Shown here piece by piece: positions 16,142 through 24,054 of a stretch of 64,000 nucleotides of DNA (positions within the stretch are counted from its first letter, which is position 1; each line of letters opens with the position of its first letter). The translations under genes were made by a program, and so were the position numbers. This stretch comes from DATMER01 sp963741305 (GTDB taxonomy: Bacteria > Acidobacteriota > Thermoanaerobaculia > Multivoradales > UBA5704), in assembly GCA_963741305.1 (NCBI GenBank), contig CAVUHL010000003.1, positions 6,634,001 to 6,698,000 of the forward strand, given 5' to 3'. Below the pieces are notes generated by a model that was not told where the DNA came from, ran no database searches, and worked only from the letters and a program-made list of their open reading frames with translations.

Positions 16142-18043
16142 TCAAGGCGGGGGAACCAGCCAGGCCGCTCCAGCCGCCAGTCCCAGCGCCGCCAGCAGGC
16201 AGCCGAGGAGGAAGGTCCGCGGACGGTAGAGCGGCTGCAGGTCCGCCGCGCGCGGATCCGGGATCTCGTAGATCCAGCCGTCCCGGTCCCGGAAGGCGAG
16301 GTGAAGGGGGAGCCGCACTCCGGGAGGGGTCAGGAGGTAGCGCACCCCCAGCTCCTGGTAGGACCGCGTATCTTCCTCTCCCCGGTATCTCAGCTCGGGC
16401 ATCTCTCCCCACCAGCCCGCCAGGATCGGCTCCAGCCGCTTCAGGTACTCGGCCGGCGCCATGGGGTTGTAGACCCGGGCGTCGGAGAGGCCGTAGAGCA
16501 AGGGGGTGTTGGGGGGGAAGCTCCGCCCCAGCGCGGCCATCCGGTAATCCTCCAAGTGGTGCTGAAGGAACCGGATCGGGGCGTTGGGCACGTTGGCGAG
16601 CCGTTGCGGCATGGGCGGGTTCGCCGGCAGGTGGATCAGGAGCAGCTCGGCCGCGATGAGCACCGCGGCGGCCGGGGCAGTCCAGCGTCTCCCGAATGCC
16701 AGGAGCAGCGCTCCGAGCACCAGGAACCGTCCCTGCCAGTGGAGGGAGCCCATCCGCAGCGATTCCAGCGGGCCTTCCTGTGAGAGATATCCCCAGGCGA
16801 TCACCGCGCCCAGAGCGGCGGCCGCCAGGATTACGGTCCATCGCCGGATCTCGCCGAGGCGCACCCGCTCGAGCGTGCAGGCCCCAAGGTAGGACAGGCT
16901 GAAGGCGAGGGGGAGGAGCAGCCGGCGGGTACCCGGTCCCCAGGGGGAGAGCAGGAGCAGGCAGAGGACCGCGACGCCCAGGAAGAGCCGCTCCTGCGGA
17001 AACCTGCGCCCTGCCCACAGCGCGAGCAGGACGGCCAGGAGGGTGACGGACCCGCAGAAGCCGGCGGCATCCTCGTTGGTGTTGTTCAGTCCCCAGTAGT
17101 CCACGAAACGGCTGTTGCCATAGGCATTCGGAGCCACGATCGGCAGCCAGTGCTCGGCGAGAGTCCCCATTTGCGGAGCTGACTCCCGAGAGGCGCGGAG
17201 GGTCTGCGGCAGGTAGTCCACGAACGGGAGCAGGGCCGGGGCAGCCACGGCGCCGGCAAGGACGAGCGCGGGGGCCATCCTTTTGACATCACAGATCAGG
17301 CAGAGGCCGATGGCGTACAGGACCGTCTCGGGATGCCCACCGAGGAGCAGGGCGAACGTGGCGAGCGAGAGAAGGAGGTAGTCCCGCCTTCCGCCCTCCT
17401 GCCGGCAGCGGACCAGGCCATAGAGCACAACCGGCAGCCATGCTGCCGAGTTGGCCATGGGCCAGCCGAGCCAGAGGATCAGGAACCCTCCGAGGCCAAA
17501 AGCGAGCGCTCCGGCGAGGGACGGACCCTCCCCGAGGCCCTGCCGGCGCATCCAGAGGAAGGAGAAGGTCAGGGCCAGGAGGACCCGGAGCGTCGCCATC
17601 ACGCCAGCCGCCCGCTGCCAGGGCATGGGCAGGGCCGCCAGCGCGATTGGCTGGAGCGCCTGGGATTGGGGGTCGGCGAGCAGCGGCATCCCGGCGCCCA
17701 CCCACGGATTCCACAGCGGCCATCGGCCCTCCGCGAGCTGGATGCGCACCGCCACCAGGGAGGGTTGGATGAGCAGAATCAGATCCCCTTGGAGGATGTT
17801 GCCGTGGGGCTCGACCTCGGGCAGCCGGTGAAACGGCGTCAGCCCCCGCAGGTTGTCCAGTGGCACCAGCAGCTTCCCGCCGAAGAGCACCGGGCCGAAG
17901 AGGATGAGGAGAACGACCGAGAAGACGGCCAGAATGCGGGCCGGAACGGCGTCGTACCAGCGGCGGAGCGCGGACCAGAGGAGGATCGCAATGCCCCCGG
18001 CGTAGAGGCCGGGCAGCAGGTCCACCGGGGTCCAGGGGGTCAT
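16142..18043 (-). CDS. YfhO-like multi-pass membrane protein
   Basis: The 633-residue protein has about 12-13 hydrophobic helices and the YfhO signatures near its start: a periplasmic loop RGLTPFHRLPEVEPHGNILQ and then EGRWPLWNPWVGAGMPLLAD. Related proteins are GT-C-like or are needed to glycosylate lipoteichoic acid or other envelope polymers. The soluble C-terminal part (SFPPNTPLLYGLSDARVYNP, RSYQELGVRYLLTPPGVRLP) fits the family. ATG at 18043; TAGACT at 18058-18053 is nine bases upstream and there is no Shine-Dalgarno. A polysaccharide-type ABC exporter lies beyond the repeat element on the other strand, so an envelope-glycan role is plausible. Confidence 0.82.
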   Translation of the reverse strand: MTPWTPVDLLPGLYAGGIAILLWSALRRWYDAVPARILAVFSVVLLILFGPVLFGGKLLVPLDNLRGLTPFHRLPEVEPHGNILQGDLILLIQPSLVAVRIQLAEGRWPLWNPWVGAGMPLLADPQSQALQPIALAALPMPWQRAAGVMATLRVLLALTFSFLWMRRQGLGEGPSLAGALAFGLGGFLILWLGWPMANSAAWLPVVLYGLVRCRQEGGRRDYLLLSLATFALLLGGHPETVLYAIGLCLICDVKRMAPALVLAGAVAAPALLPFVDYLPQTLRASRESAPQMGTLAEHWLPIVAPNAYGNSRFVDYWGLNNTNEDAAGFCGSVTLLAVLLALWAGRRFPQERLFLGVAVLCLLLLSPWGPGTRRLLLPLAFSLSYLGACTLERVRLGEIRRWTVILAAAALGAVIAWGYLSQEGPLESLRMGSLHWQGRFLVLGALLLAFGRRWTAPAAAVLIAAELLLIHLPANPPMPQRLANVPNAPIRFLQHHLEDYRMAALGRSFPPNTPLLYGLSDARVYNPMAPAEYLKRLEPILAGWWGEMPELRYRGEEDTRSYQELGVRYLLTPPGVRLPLHLAFRDRDGWIYEIPDPRAADLQPLYRPRTFLLGCLLAALGLAAGAAWLVPPP

Positions 18044-18089
18044 GGAAGAGGGAGTCTAGCGTAGGAGCTCCCTCCCCTGCCCTATACCA

Positions 18090-18322
18090 AGCCCCGTCAG
18101 GGGCGTCATGAATTAGCCCGGCACGTGAGTGCCGGGTAACGGAGGTAACGGAGGTAACGGAGCTCCGAAACAATCGAGCCCCGGACGGGGCGACATATCG
18201 GGAGTGGGGCGCAAGCCCCATGAGGGAGGAATGTCGCCCCTACCGGGGCTTCGGACGTTCTGGCGACCCATCACACCCGGCACTCACGTGCCGGGCTAAT
18301 TCATGACGCCCCTACCGGGGCT
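18090..18322. repeat. Nested inverted-repeat element (REP/MITE-like)
   Basis: The outer arms, 18090-18137 and 18275-18322, are 48 bp each and complementary at 46 positions. Inside lie a second pair (18175-18196 and 18231-18253) built on the same AGCCCC..GGGGCG core, a central hairpin TGGGGC-GCAA-GCCCCA (18205-18220), and three tandem GGAGGTAAC units (about 18141-18162). It has no reading frame. It fills most of the 338-base gap between the YfhO-like gene and the ABC permease gene. The layout resembles REP/BIME or a miniature transposable element. Confidence 0.8.
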
Positions 18323-18381
18323 CTCCTTCCAAGGCAGCCCGTGTCCGTCCGTGTTTGTCCGTGTTGTAGAGTTGCCCCCTC

Positions 18382-19188
18382 ATGCTCAGAGTCGCCGGCC
18401 AGATTTTCCGCTTCCGCGGCCTCCTGGCCACACTTACCTCTCGGGAGCTCAAGGCACGCTACCGCGGGTCGGCGCTCGGCTTCCTCTGGTCGCTGGCCAA
18501 CCCGCTCCTGCTGCTCGCGGTCTATACCTTCGTGTTCAGCATCGTGTTCCAGCCAAGGGTCGCCGGGGCCGATCCCTACGCCCTGTTCGTGGTCAGCGGC
18601 CTCTTCCCCTGGATATGGCTGTCGACCTCGATGCTGGAAGGGTCGATGTCGCTGATCGCCAACGGCGGCCTGATCCGCAAGGCGGTCTTCCCGGCCGAGC
18701 TGCTGCCCATGGTCACGGTGCTCTCCAACCTGGTCCACCTGCTCCTGGCCCTGCCCGTGGTCCTGACGGCCGGGCTGGCGAGCTGGCTCCTCACCGACCA
18801 TGGCGCCGGGGGCCTCTCGGTCGTGCTCCTGCCCGCCATCGTGCTGCTCCACCTGCCCATGATCTCGGGGCTTGCCCTGGGGTTCGCGGCGGTCACCGTC
18901 CACTTCAAGGACGTCCGCGACCTCCTGGCCAACCTGCTGACCCTGCTCTTCTTCCTGACCCCGATCCTCTACCCCCTGGAGTCGGTCCAGCATCTGAGGG
19001 TGGTCTGGTGGATCGTGCGCCTGAACCCGTTCACCCCGTTCACCCTGGCGTACCAGGAGGTGCTCTTCCATGGCCACTGGCCCACGTCCCAGCTCTGGAT
19101 CCAGATGGCCCTGGTCAGCCTCGCCTGCTGGCTGATCGGCACCTGGCTTTTCGAGCGCCTGCGGGAGACCCTGGTGGAGGCGGTATGA
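18382..19188 (+). CDS. ABC-2 type polysaccharide export permease (Wzm/TagG-like)
   Basis: The 268-residue membrane protein has six hydrophobic segments and the ABC-2 signature: cytoplasmic start LTSRELKARYRGSALGFLWS, then LANPLLLLAVYTFVFSIVF, and the conserved end AYQEVLFHGHWP. It would form the channel for an undecaprenyl-linked glycan such as O-antigen. It overlaps the ATPase gene by 4 bases (ATGA). The ATG at 18382 follows TAGAGT (18367-18372) by nine bases with no Shine-Dalgarno. Confidence 0.92.
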   Translation: MLRVAGQIFRFRGLLATLTSRELKARYRGSALGFLWSLANPLLLLAVYTFVFSIVFQPRVAGADPYALFVVSGLFPWIWLSTSMLEGSMSLIANGGLIRKAVFPAELLPMVTVLSNLVHLLLALPVVLTAGLASWLLTDHGAGGLSVVLLPAIVLLHLPMISGLALGFAAVTVHFKDVRDLLANLLTLLFFLTPILYPLESVQHLRVVWWIVRLNPFTPFTLAYQEVLFHGHWPTSQLWIQMALVSLACWLIGTWLFERLRETLVEAV

Positions 19189-20465
19189 ATGAATCCGTCC
19201 CCGCTATCCGGGTGGAGGGGCTGGGCAAGCTCTACCGGCGGACCATGCCCGGCGACCGCTTCCGCACCCTGAAGAGTGCCCTGGTCGGCGGCAGCCTAAC
19301 CACCGACCTCAAGAGCGACGAGGCCATTGCCGCGCTGCGCGAGGTGGACTTCACGGTCGAGAAGGGCGAGGCCTTCGGCGTCATCGGCGGCAACGGCTCG
19401 GGCAAGTCCACCCTGCTCAAGCTGGTCGCAGGCATGCTCAAGCCTTCCAGCGGGAGGATCATCGTGGATGGCCGGGTCGCCGCCCTGATCGAGCTCGGGG
19501 CCGGGTTCCACCCCGAAATCTCGGGGCGCGAGAACGTCTTCATCAACGGCGCCGTGCTCGGCCTCTCGCGCAAGGAGGTCGAGCGCCGTTACGACGAGAT
19601 CGTGGAGTTCTCCGGCCTCGGCGACTTCATGGAAGAGCCGGTCAAGAACTACTCCTCGGGCATGTACGTCCGCCTGGGGTTTGCCGTGGCGGTCCATACC
19701 GATCCGGACGTGCTTTTGGTGGACGAGGTGCTCGCGGTCGGCGACGAAGCCTTCGCGCACCGCTGTATCCGCCGCATCGAGGAGTTCCTCGCCCAGGGCA
19801 GGACGCTGCTCCTGGTCAGCCACTCGCTCGACCTGGTGGAGGGGGTCTGCGACCGGGTGCTCTGGCTCGAAAACGGAGTGCAGAAGCTGGTCGGGACCCC
19901 GCGGCGGGTCATCGACGCCTACCGCCAGGAGGTCGCGGAGAAGGAGGGGGAGGAGCACCAGGCCGCAAAGAAGCAGCGCCAGTCGATGGAGCTCGGGCCC
20001 CTTGGCTCAGAAGGTGAGCCCCTGCGCTGGGGCTCGCGCGAGGCTGAGATCACCTCGGTCCGCCTCCTCGGCCCGGACGGCGAGCGCTACCACCTGGAGT
20101 CGGGCGATCCCGCGACGTTCGAGATCCGCGCCAGGGCCGAGCAGCCGCTCGCCGACTTCGTCTTCGGCGTGGCCGTCTCCACGCCGCGGGGGATCGAGTG
20201 CTGGGGCACCAACACCGACCTCGGCGGCCTCACCCCGGACTCCTTCGAGGGGGAGGTCACCGTCCGCCTGACCTGCCCGTCCTTGCGCCTCGGCCCCGGC
20301 GATTATGTGGTCGACGCGGCTGTCCACTCGCGGGACGGTGCCCCCTACGACTACCAGCGGCGGGTCGTCACCTTCACCGTCAGCTCGCGGGAGCGCGGGG
20401 TAGGCGTCTACTTCCCGGAGCATCGCTGGGACTTTGCCGGCGGGGTGCGCTGGCGGAAGGATTGA
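19185..20465 (+). CDS. ABC transporter ATPase with Wzt-type C-terminal carbohydrate-binding domain
   Basis: The 426-residue protein pairs with the upstream permease. Residues 1 to about 245 are the ATPase: Walker A GVIGGNGSGKSTLLKL (about 66-80), signature KNYSSGMYVRLGFAVA, Walker B DVLLVDEVLAVGD. After a charged linker rich in Lys/Glu/Gln, residues about 285-415 are a Wzt-C-like beta-sandwich (EITSVRLLGPDGERYHLESG to GVGVYFPEHRWDF) that would recognise the end of the exported glycan. The presence of that domain suggests export of a chain-terminated polymer. ATG at 19185 overlaps the permease stop; the next gene starts at 20465 in a TGATG. Confidence 0.93.
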   Translation: MNESVPAIRVEGLGKLYRRTMPGDRFRTLKSALVGGSLTTDLKSDEAIAALREVDFTVEKGEAFGVIGGNGSGKSTLLKLVAGMLKPSSGRIIVDGRVAALIELGAGFHPEISGRENVFINGAVLGLSRKEVERRYDEIVEFSGLGDFMEEPVKNYSSGMYVRLGFAVAVHTDPDVLLVDEVLAVGDEAFAHRCIRRIEEFLAQGRTLLLVSHSLDLVEGVCDRVLWLENGVQKLVGTPRRVIDAYRQEVAEKEGEEHQAAKKQRQSMELGPLGSEGEPLRWGSREAEITSVRLLGPDGERYHLESGDPATFEIRARAEQPLADFVFGVAVSTPRGIECWGTNTDLGGLTPDSFEGEVTVRLTCPSLRLGPGDYVVDAAVHSRDGAPYDYQRRVVTFTVSSRERGVGVYFPEHRWDFAGGVRWRKD

Positions 20466-21589
20466 TGCCAGCCACTCTCAGGGAAATAGCCCGCCGGCTG
20501 GCCACCGTGGCGATCGCAGCGGTGGACCCCGAGCGCCTGGTGCGGGAGGAGCTGGCCCGCCGGGGTTACCAGGGACAATCGCAGTTCGACGCAATCCTGG
20601 CGGTCGGCAAGGCCTCGGCCGCCATGGCGCGGGGAGCCCGCGAGCTGCGTGCACCGAGAAAACTCCTGATCCGGCCCCACTCCAGCCCGGCCCTCCTCGA
20701 TCCAAGCTGGGAGCAGAAGACCGGCGGCCATCCGCTGCCCGACCGGCAGAGCCTCGCCGCGGGGGAGCGGCTGCGCGACTGGCTGGAGGGGATCGCCCCG
20801 GAGCAGACCCTGCTCGCCCTGATCTCCGGCGGCGCCTCGGCCTGCCTGGAGCTGCCCTCCCCGGGGCTCGGCCTGCAGGACCTCGTCAAAGCCCACAGGG
20901 ATCTCCTCGCCTCCGGGCTCCCCATCGGCGAGGTCAATGCGGCGCGCAAGCGCCTCTCGGCCCTCAAGGGCGGCGGCGCGCTCCGTTTCACCAAGGGCCG
21001 GGTGCTGGCGCTCCTCCTATCCGACGTGCCGGGGGACGATCCCGGTACTATCGCTTCTGGGCTGTTCGCCGACCCGAGGGTCGAGGACGTCGTGATTGGG
21101 AGCGTCCGCCTGGCCACGGCGGCGGTCGCGGCCGGAGCGCAGAGGCAGGGTTTCTCCGTCACCGAAGGGGAGCTGGCCGGCGAGGCATCCCTTGCTGCTC
21201 GCGACTTGGTAGCCCGGGGCCGTTCGTTGGAAGGGCCAGCCGTGGCCCTCGTCCTGGGAGGAGAAACCACGGTCACCGTCCACGATGGAGACGGACGGGG
21301 AGGCCGCAACGGCGAGCTCGCCCTGGCCGCGGCCCGGGAGCTGGCGCAGGACGAGGTAGTCCTCTCCCTCGCCACCGACGGCGAGGATGGGACCACCGGC
21401 ACGGCGGGAGCGGCGGTCGAAGCCGGCACCTGGGAAACGATCCGGCGGGCCGGGATCGATCCCGAGGCGGCCCTGGCCCGCCACGATTCGCTGCCGGCCC
21501 TCGAGAAAGCCCCCGGGGCGCTCCTGCGGACCGGCGTCACCGGGACGAACGTAGGCGACCTGGCGCTCTATCTACGCCGAATGAAGTAG
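20465..21589 (+). CDS. Glycerate 2-kinase (MOFRL/DUF4147 family)
   Basis: The 374-residue protein is a class II glycerate kinase that forms 2-phosphoglycerate from glycerate. The N-terminal DUF4147 domain has LAVGKASAAMARGARELR and ALISGGASACLELPSPGLGL; the C-terminal MOFRL domain has VALVLGGETTVTVHDGDGRG and GGRNGELALAAARELA, then LATDGEDGTTGTAGAAVEAG. It is somewhat shorter than many homologues (about 420-450 residues). The ATG shares a base with the stop of the ABC ATPase gene, so it is translationally coupled, although no metabolic link with glycan export is obvious. Confidence 0.9.
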   Translation: MPATLREIARRLATVAIAAVDPERLVREELARRGYQGQSQFDAILAVGKASAAMARGARELRAPRKLLIRPHSSPALLDPSWEQKTGGHPLPDRQSLAAGERLRDWLEGIAPEQTLLALISGGASACLELPSPGLGLQDLVKAHRDLLASGLPIGEVNAARKRLSALKGGGALRFTKGRVLALLLSDVPGDDPGTIASGLFADPRVEDVVIGSVRLATAAVAAGAQRQGFSVTEGELAGEASLAARDLVARGRSLEGPAVALVLGGETTVTVHDGDGRGGRNGELALAAARELAQDEVVLSLATDGEDGTTGTAGAAVEAGTWETIRRAGIDPEAALARHDSLPALEKAPGALLRTGVTGTNVGDLALYLRRMK

Positions 21590-21618
21590 CATCGGACACA
21601 CCGACAAGGAGATTTGCC

Positions 21619-21900
21619 GTGCAGGAGACCCCGAAAGGGCTCGAGGTCAAGATCAGCGACGAGGAGCTGAAGGGCCGTTACTCGAACCTTCTGCGGATCA
21701 GCCATACCCGCGAGGAGTTCGTCCTGGATTTCATCAACCTGCTGCCTCCCCAGGGAGTGGTCACGGCCCGGGTCGTGACCAGCCCGGGTCATTTGAAGCG
21801 GATCATCCGTGCCCTGGCCGCAAACCTGGACCAGTACGAGAAGGCCTTCGGGACCATCCAGGAGGCGCCGGAGCCGATGGGCGAACCAGACGTCAACTAG
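21619..21900 (+). CDS. DUF3467-family protein
   Basis: The 93-residue protein carries the DUF3467 pattern: KISDEELKGRYSNLLRISHT, EEFVLDFINLLPPQGVVTAR and VVTSPGHLKRIIRALAANLD. The biochemical role of this family is not known. The start is GTG at 21619 with AAGGAG at 21606-21611. It lies 29 bases after the glycerate kinase. Confidence 0.88.
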   Translation: MQETPKGLEVKISDEELKGRYSNLLRISHTREEFVLDFINLLPPQGVVTARVVTSPGHLKRIIRALAANLDQYEKAFGTIQEAPEPMGEPDVN

Positions 21901-21936
21901 CCGGCCGCGCCGGCAGGAGGGCTGGAAAACATCCGT

Positions 21937-22641
21937 ATGGCAAGCGCTCGCCGGCTGGTCCTGCCCGCCGTCCTGTCAATACTGTGCTGGCTCGCCCTCG
22001 CCTGCCAGTCGACGGGACGGACCTCCACGGCAGCAGGGCTGGCGGATGGCCCGACCCGCTGGCTGATGCTCCCTGACGAGCTGCGCCAGGTGCAGCGCAT
22101 GCGCACGAACCGGGAGGCGGTCGACTGGCTGGAGAGCTTCTGGCGCCGGCGCGACCCTGATCCGGATCAGCCGGGCAATGAGACCGCGAAGGCCTTCTAC
22201 CAGAGGGTGGAGGCGGCCGACCGGCTCTATTCGGACGGCGGGATGCGCGGCAGCCTCACCGACCGCGGCCGTGCCCTGATCCTCCTCGGGCCGCCGCCGA
22301 TCCTCCGCTACAGCCAGAAGAGCGGGCCGGCCTGGGAGCCGGGCCGGCCGGGAGGCCGGGTTGCCATCCAGACGCGCGACGTCGTCATCGAATCCTGGGT
22401 GTATGCCCTGGAGGACTTGCCCCCCGAGCTGCGCGAGCGGATCGCAAAGGAGAGCCCGGACCGGACCGAGCTGGAGCTGATCTTCCTGGTGGAGACCCGG
22501 GAGACGAAGCTGCTGGAAGGCGAAAAGATCCTGGACGTCGCCGTCCGCGCCGCCGTCCGGGACGGCTCCCTGGACAAGCCGGAGGCGCAACGCCCGTTGC
22601 CGCCCGGGTTCCTGCCACCGCCGCCAACGCCGCCGGGCTAG
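21937..22641 (+). CDS. GWxTD-domain lipoprotein
   Basis: The 234-residue product starts with a lipoprotein signal (LPAVLSILCWLALACQ; Cys about 23-24). It then has a GWxTD-type domain: TNREAVDWLESFWRRRDPDP, FYQRVEAADRLYSDG and GSLTDRGRALILLGPPPI, where the letters of the name are partly replaced. The C-terminus is Pro-rich. GWxTD proteins occur mainly in Acidobacteriota and related phyla and are thought to be surface or periplasmic; the function is unknown. Its stop overlaps that of the convergent gene. Confidence 0.85.
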   Translation: MASARRLVLPAVLSILCWLALACQSTGRTSTAAGLADGPTRWLMLPDELRQVQRMRTNREAVDWLESFWRRRDPDPDQPGNETAKAFYQRVEAADRLYSDGGMRGSLTDRGRALILLGPPPILRYSQKSGPAWEPGRPGGRVAIQTRDVVIESWVYALEDLPPELRERIAKESPDRTELELIFLVETRETKLLEGEKILDVAVRAAVRDGSLDKPEAQRPLPPGFLPPPPTPPG

Positions 22642-23135
22642 AACATCCAGCGGAAGACCAGCTTCAAGTTCTGCAGCTCGTTGGCGGTCACGGCGAGCTC
22701 GACACCGGCTTCGCTCTCCCCGACCGGCCAGGCCAGCCCGGCAGCGAGCATGGGAGCGATGACGAACTCGAGGCCGTCGTCCTCCCCGGGGTCGTCGGCC
22801 TCGTCCCGGTCGACGAACCCGACGGCGATTCCGCCGCCGCCATAGAAGTCGAACGGCCCGCTCTCCGGCCAGCGGTAGAACACGGGAGCGCTGAGCGAGA
22901 GGATCGTCTGATCGTCCCCCACGCCCAGTTCGACATTGGGCTCGAAGCGGAGGTTGTTGATGAGCTCTCCGAAGTCGGCCTGGATGCCGACCAGGAGCTG
23001 GTCGGGCCGGTCCGAGACACCGGCGCGGAGCCCCCAGCCGCGGAAGCCCGGCCCCTCCTGGGCCTGCGCCGTTGTACTGGCGAGCGTGCCAACGGTAAAG
23101 ACAGTCAGGGCGAGCAGGATTGATCGTAGGTGCAT
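22638..23135 (-). CDS. Predicted outer-membrane beta-barrel protein
   Basis: The 165-residue protein has a signal peptide (MHLRSILLALTVFTVGTLAS, cleavage after TTAQA). A series of amphipathic strands with alternating residues follows, such as LLVGIQADFGELINNLRFEP, NVELGVGDDQTILSLSAPVF and the terminal LKLVFRWMF. The final residue is Phe after an aromatic, the usual C-terminal signal for barrel insertion. An eight-strand barrel of the OmpW/OmpA size is likely. GGAGGA precedes the ATG at 23135. Role unknown. Confidence 0.72.
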   Translation of the reverse strand: MHLRSILLALTVFTVGTLASTTAQAQEGPGFRGWGLRAGVSDRPDQLLVGIQADFGELINNLRFEPNVELGVGDDQTILSLSAPVFYRWPESGPFDFYGGGGIAVGFVDRDEADDPGEDDGLEFVIAPMLAAGLAWPVGESEAGVELAVTANELQNLKLVFRWMF

Positions 23136-23157
23136 GGAACGTCCTCCGAGGTAGCTC

Positions 23158-23544
23158 TCACGCCGGCAGTTTGTGGGTGCCCTCGAGCTTGGCGAGATCT
23201 CGGTCGAAAGTGCCTAGAGGCAGATGGCCGGATTTCCGCGCGACCTCCAAAATCAAGCAGTCAGAGAAACCTAGCGCCGGTCGTTCGCGGAAGCTCTTGA
23301 GTGCCGCAGAGACCACGTCGGCGTCCTGGATCGTCAGAGACTCATGGTTGAGGAACATCTCGATGGCTGTCGCAATCTTCTGGGGACTCAGGTCGTATAC
23401 CGAGGACAGGACCCACATTGCCTCGGCCAGCGCGATCTGTGGAACCCAGGCCCCCAAACCTACGAACGCCTCCGCGGCCACTGTCTGCTTGGCATCATCC
23501 CCTGTTGCCAGACGGACCAGGACGTTGGTATCAACGGCGCGCAT
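23158..23544 (-). CDS. vapC: PIN-domain toxin (VapC-like ribonuclease)
   Basis: The 128-residue protein is a PIN-domain RNase. It has the acidic residues expected: MRAVDTNVLVRLATGD with Asp5, a mid-protein Glu in AEAMWVLSSVYDL, ALGFSDCLILEVARK, and GTFDRDLAKL. VapC toxins cut tRNA or rRNA and are Mg2+-dependent. It is the second gene of a pair; its start overlaps the antitoxin by 14 bases. Confidence 0.9.
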   Translation of the reverse strand: MRAVDTNVLVRLATGDDAKQTVAAEAFVGLGAWVPQIALAEAMWVLSSVYDLSPQKIATAIEMFLNHESLTIQDADVVSAALKSFRERPALGFSDCLILEVARKSGHLPLGTFDRDLAKLEGTHKLPA

Positions 23545-23791
23545 GGCGGTCTCTGACGTGCTGCCGGACCCCTTCCTTCAACTCTTCGAGGGTCCGCGGC
23601 TCGGGTGCCTCCTCGAACAGAGCCCGGCGCACGTCCTCCGAGGTGTAGCGCCCCGCCCTCCGGACTACGATCCTCTCGCCTTCCTCATCCCATTCCAAAA
23701 TCGAGCCGGGTCCGATGCCGAGCCTTCTGCGAACCTCGGTAGGGACGGAGATCTGTCCTTGTGCGGTGAGCTTTGAATGCGCGATGGCCAC
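23531..23791 (-). CDS. vapB: AbrB/MazE-type antitoxin
   Basis: The 86-residue protein has an N-terminal swapped-hairpin AbrB domain (AIAHSKLTAQGQISVPTEVR, RRLGIGPGSILEWDEEGERI) and a C-terminal toxin-wrapping tail. The GTG at 23791 has no Shine-Dalgarno. CTGACA and TAATAT 18 bases apart place the transcript start at the start codon, and the palindrome ATTACC-AC-GGTAAT at 23799-23812 overlaps the -10 box, fitting autorepression. Confidence 0.9.
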   Translation of the reverse strand: MAIAHSKLTAQGQISVPTEVRRRLGIGPGSILEWDEEGERIVVRRAGRYTSEDVRRALFEEAPEPRTLEELKEGVRQHVRDRHARR

Positions 23792-23796
23792 GGCTC

Positions 23797-23826
23797 ATAT
23801 TACCACGGTAATTGAAGCAGTGTCAG
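23797..23826 (-). promoter_or_regulatory. vapBC promoter with overlapping operator palindrome
   Basis: Minus strand: CTGACA (23826-23821), 18 bases, TAATAT (23802-23797). The perfect palindrome ATTACC-AC-GGTAAT (23799-23812) overlaps the -10 box. The predicted start is at the GTG of vapB, so the mRNA is leaderless. The remainder of the gap to 24054 shows no gene. Confidence 0.6.
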
Positions 23827-24054
23827 GTCTGGGGCTGGACAGCCGGAGCAAAGACGACTAACATTGTCATTAATGCATTGGTTGCTCGCCCCCCTGACTG
23901 GCGCAGTCGCCCAAACCCCCGCTTGTTGCATCTGTAGCTAGCGGGTGTGGAGGGCCGTCCGGCCCGCCTGCATCCGCCTCCCTTCGACATATCCATCCCG
24001 TCTTGACGTGTACGCGGCCCCGCTTTGCGCGGTCGATGGGAGGTCCGTCTTTCG

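Noticed and set aside
18303..19184. Extended start of the ABC ATPase
   Set aside because: It overlaps the permease in another frame; the ATGA overlap at 19185 is the natural start.
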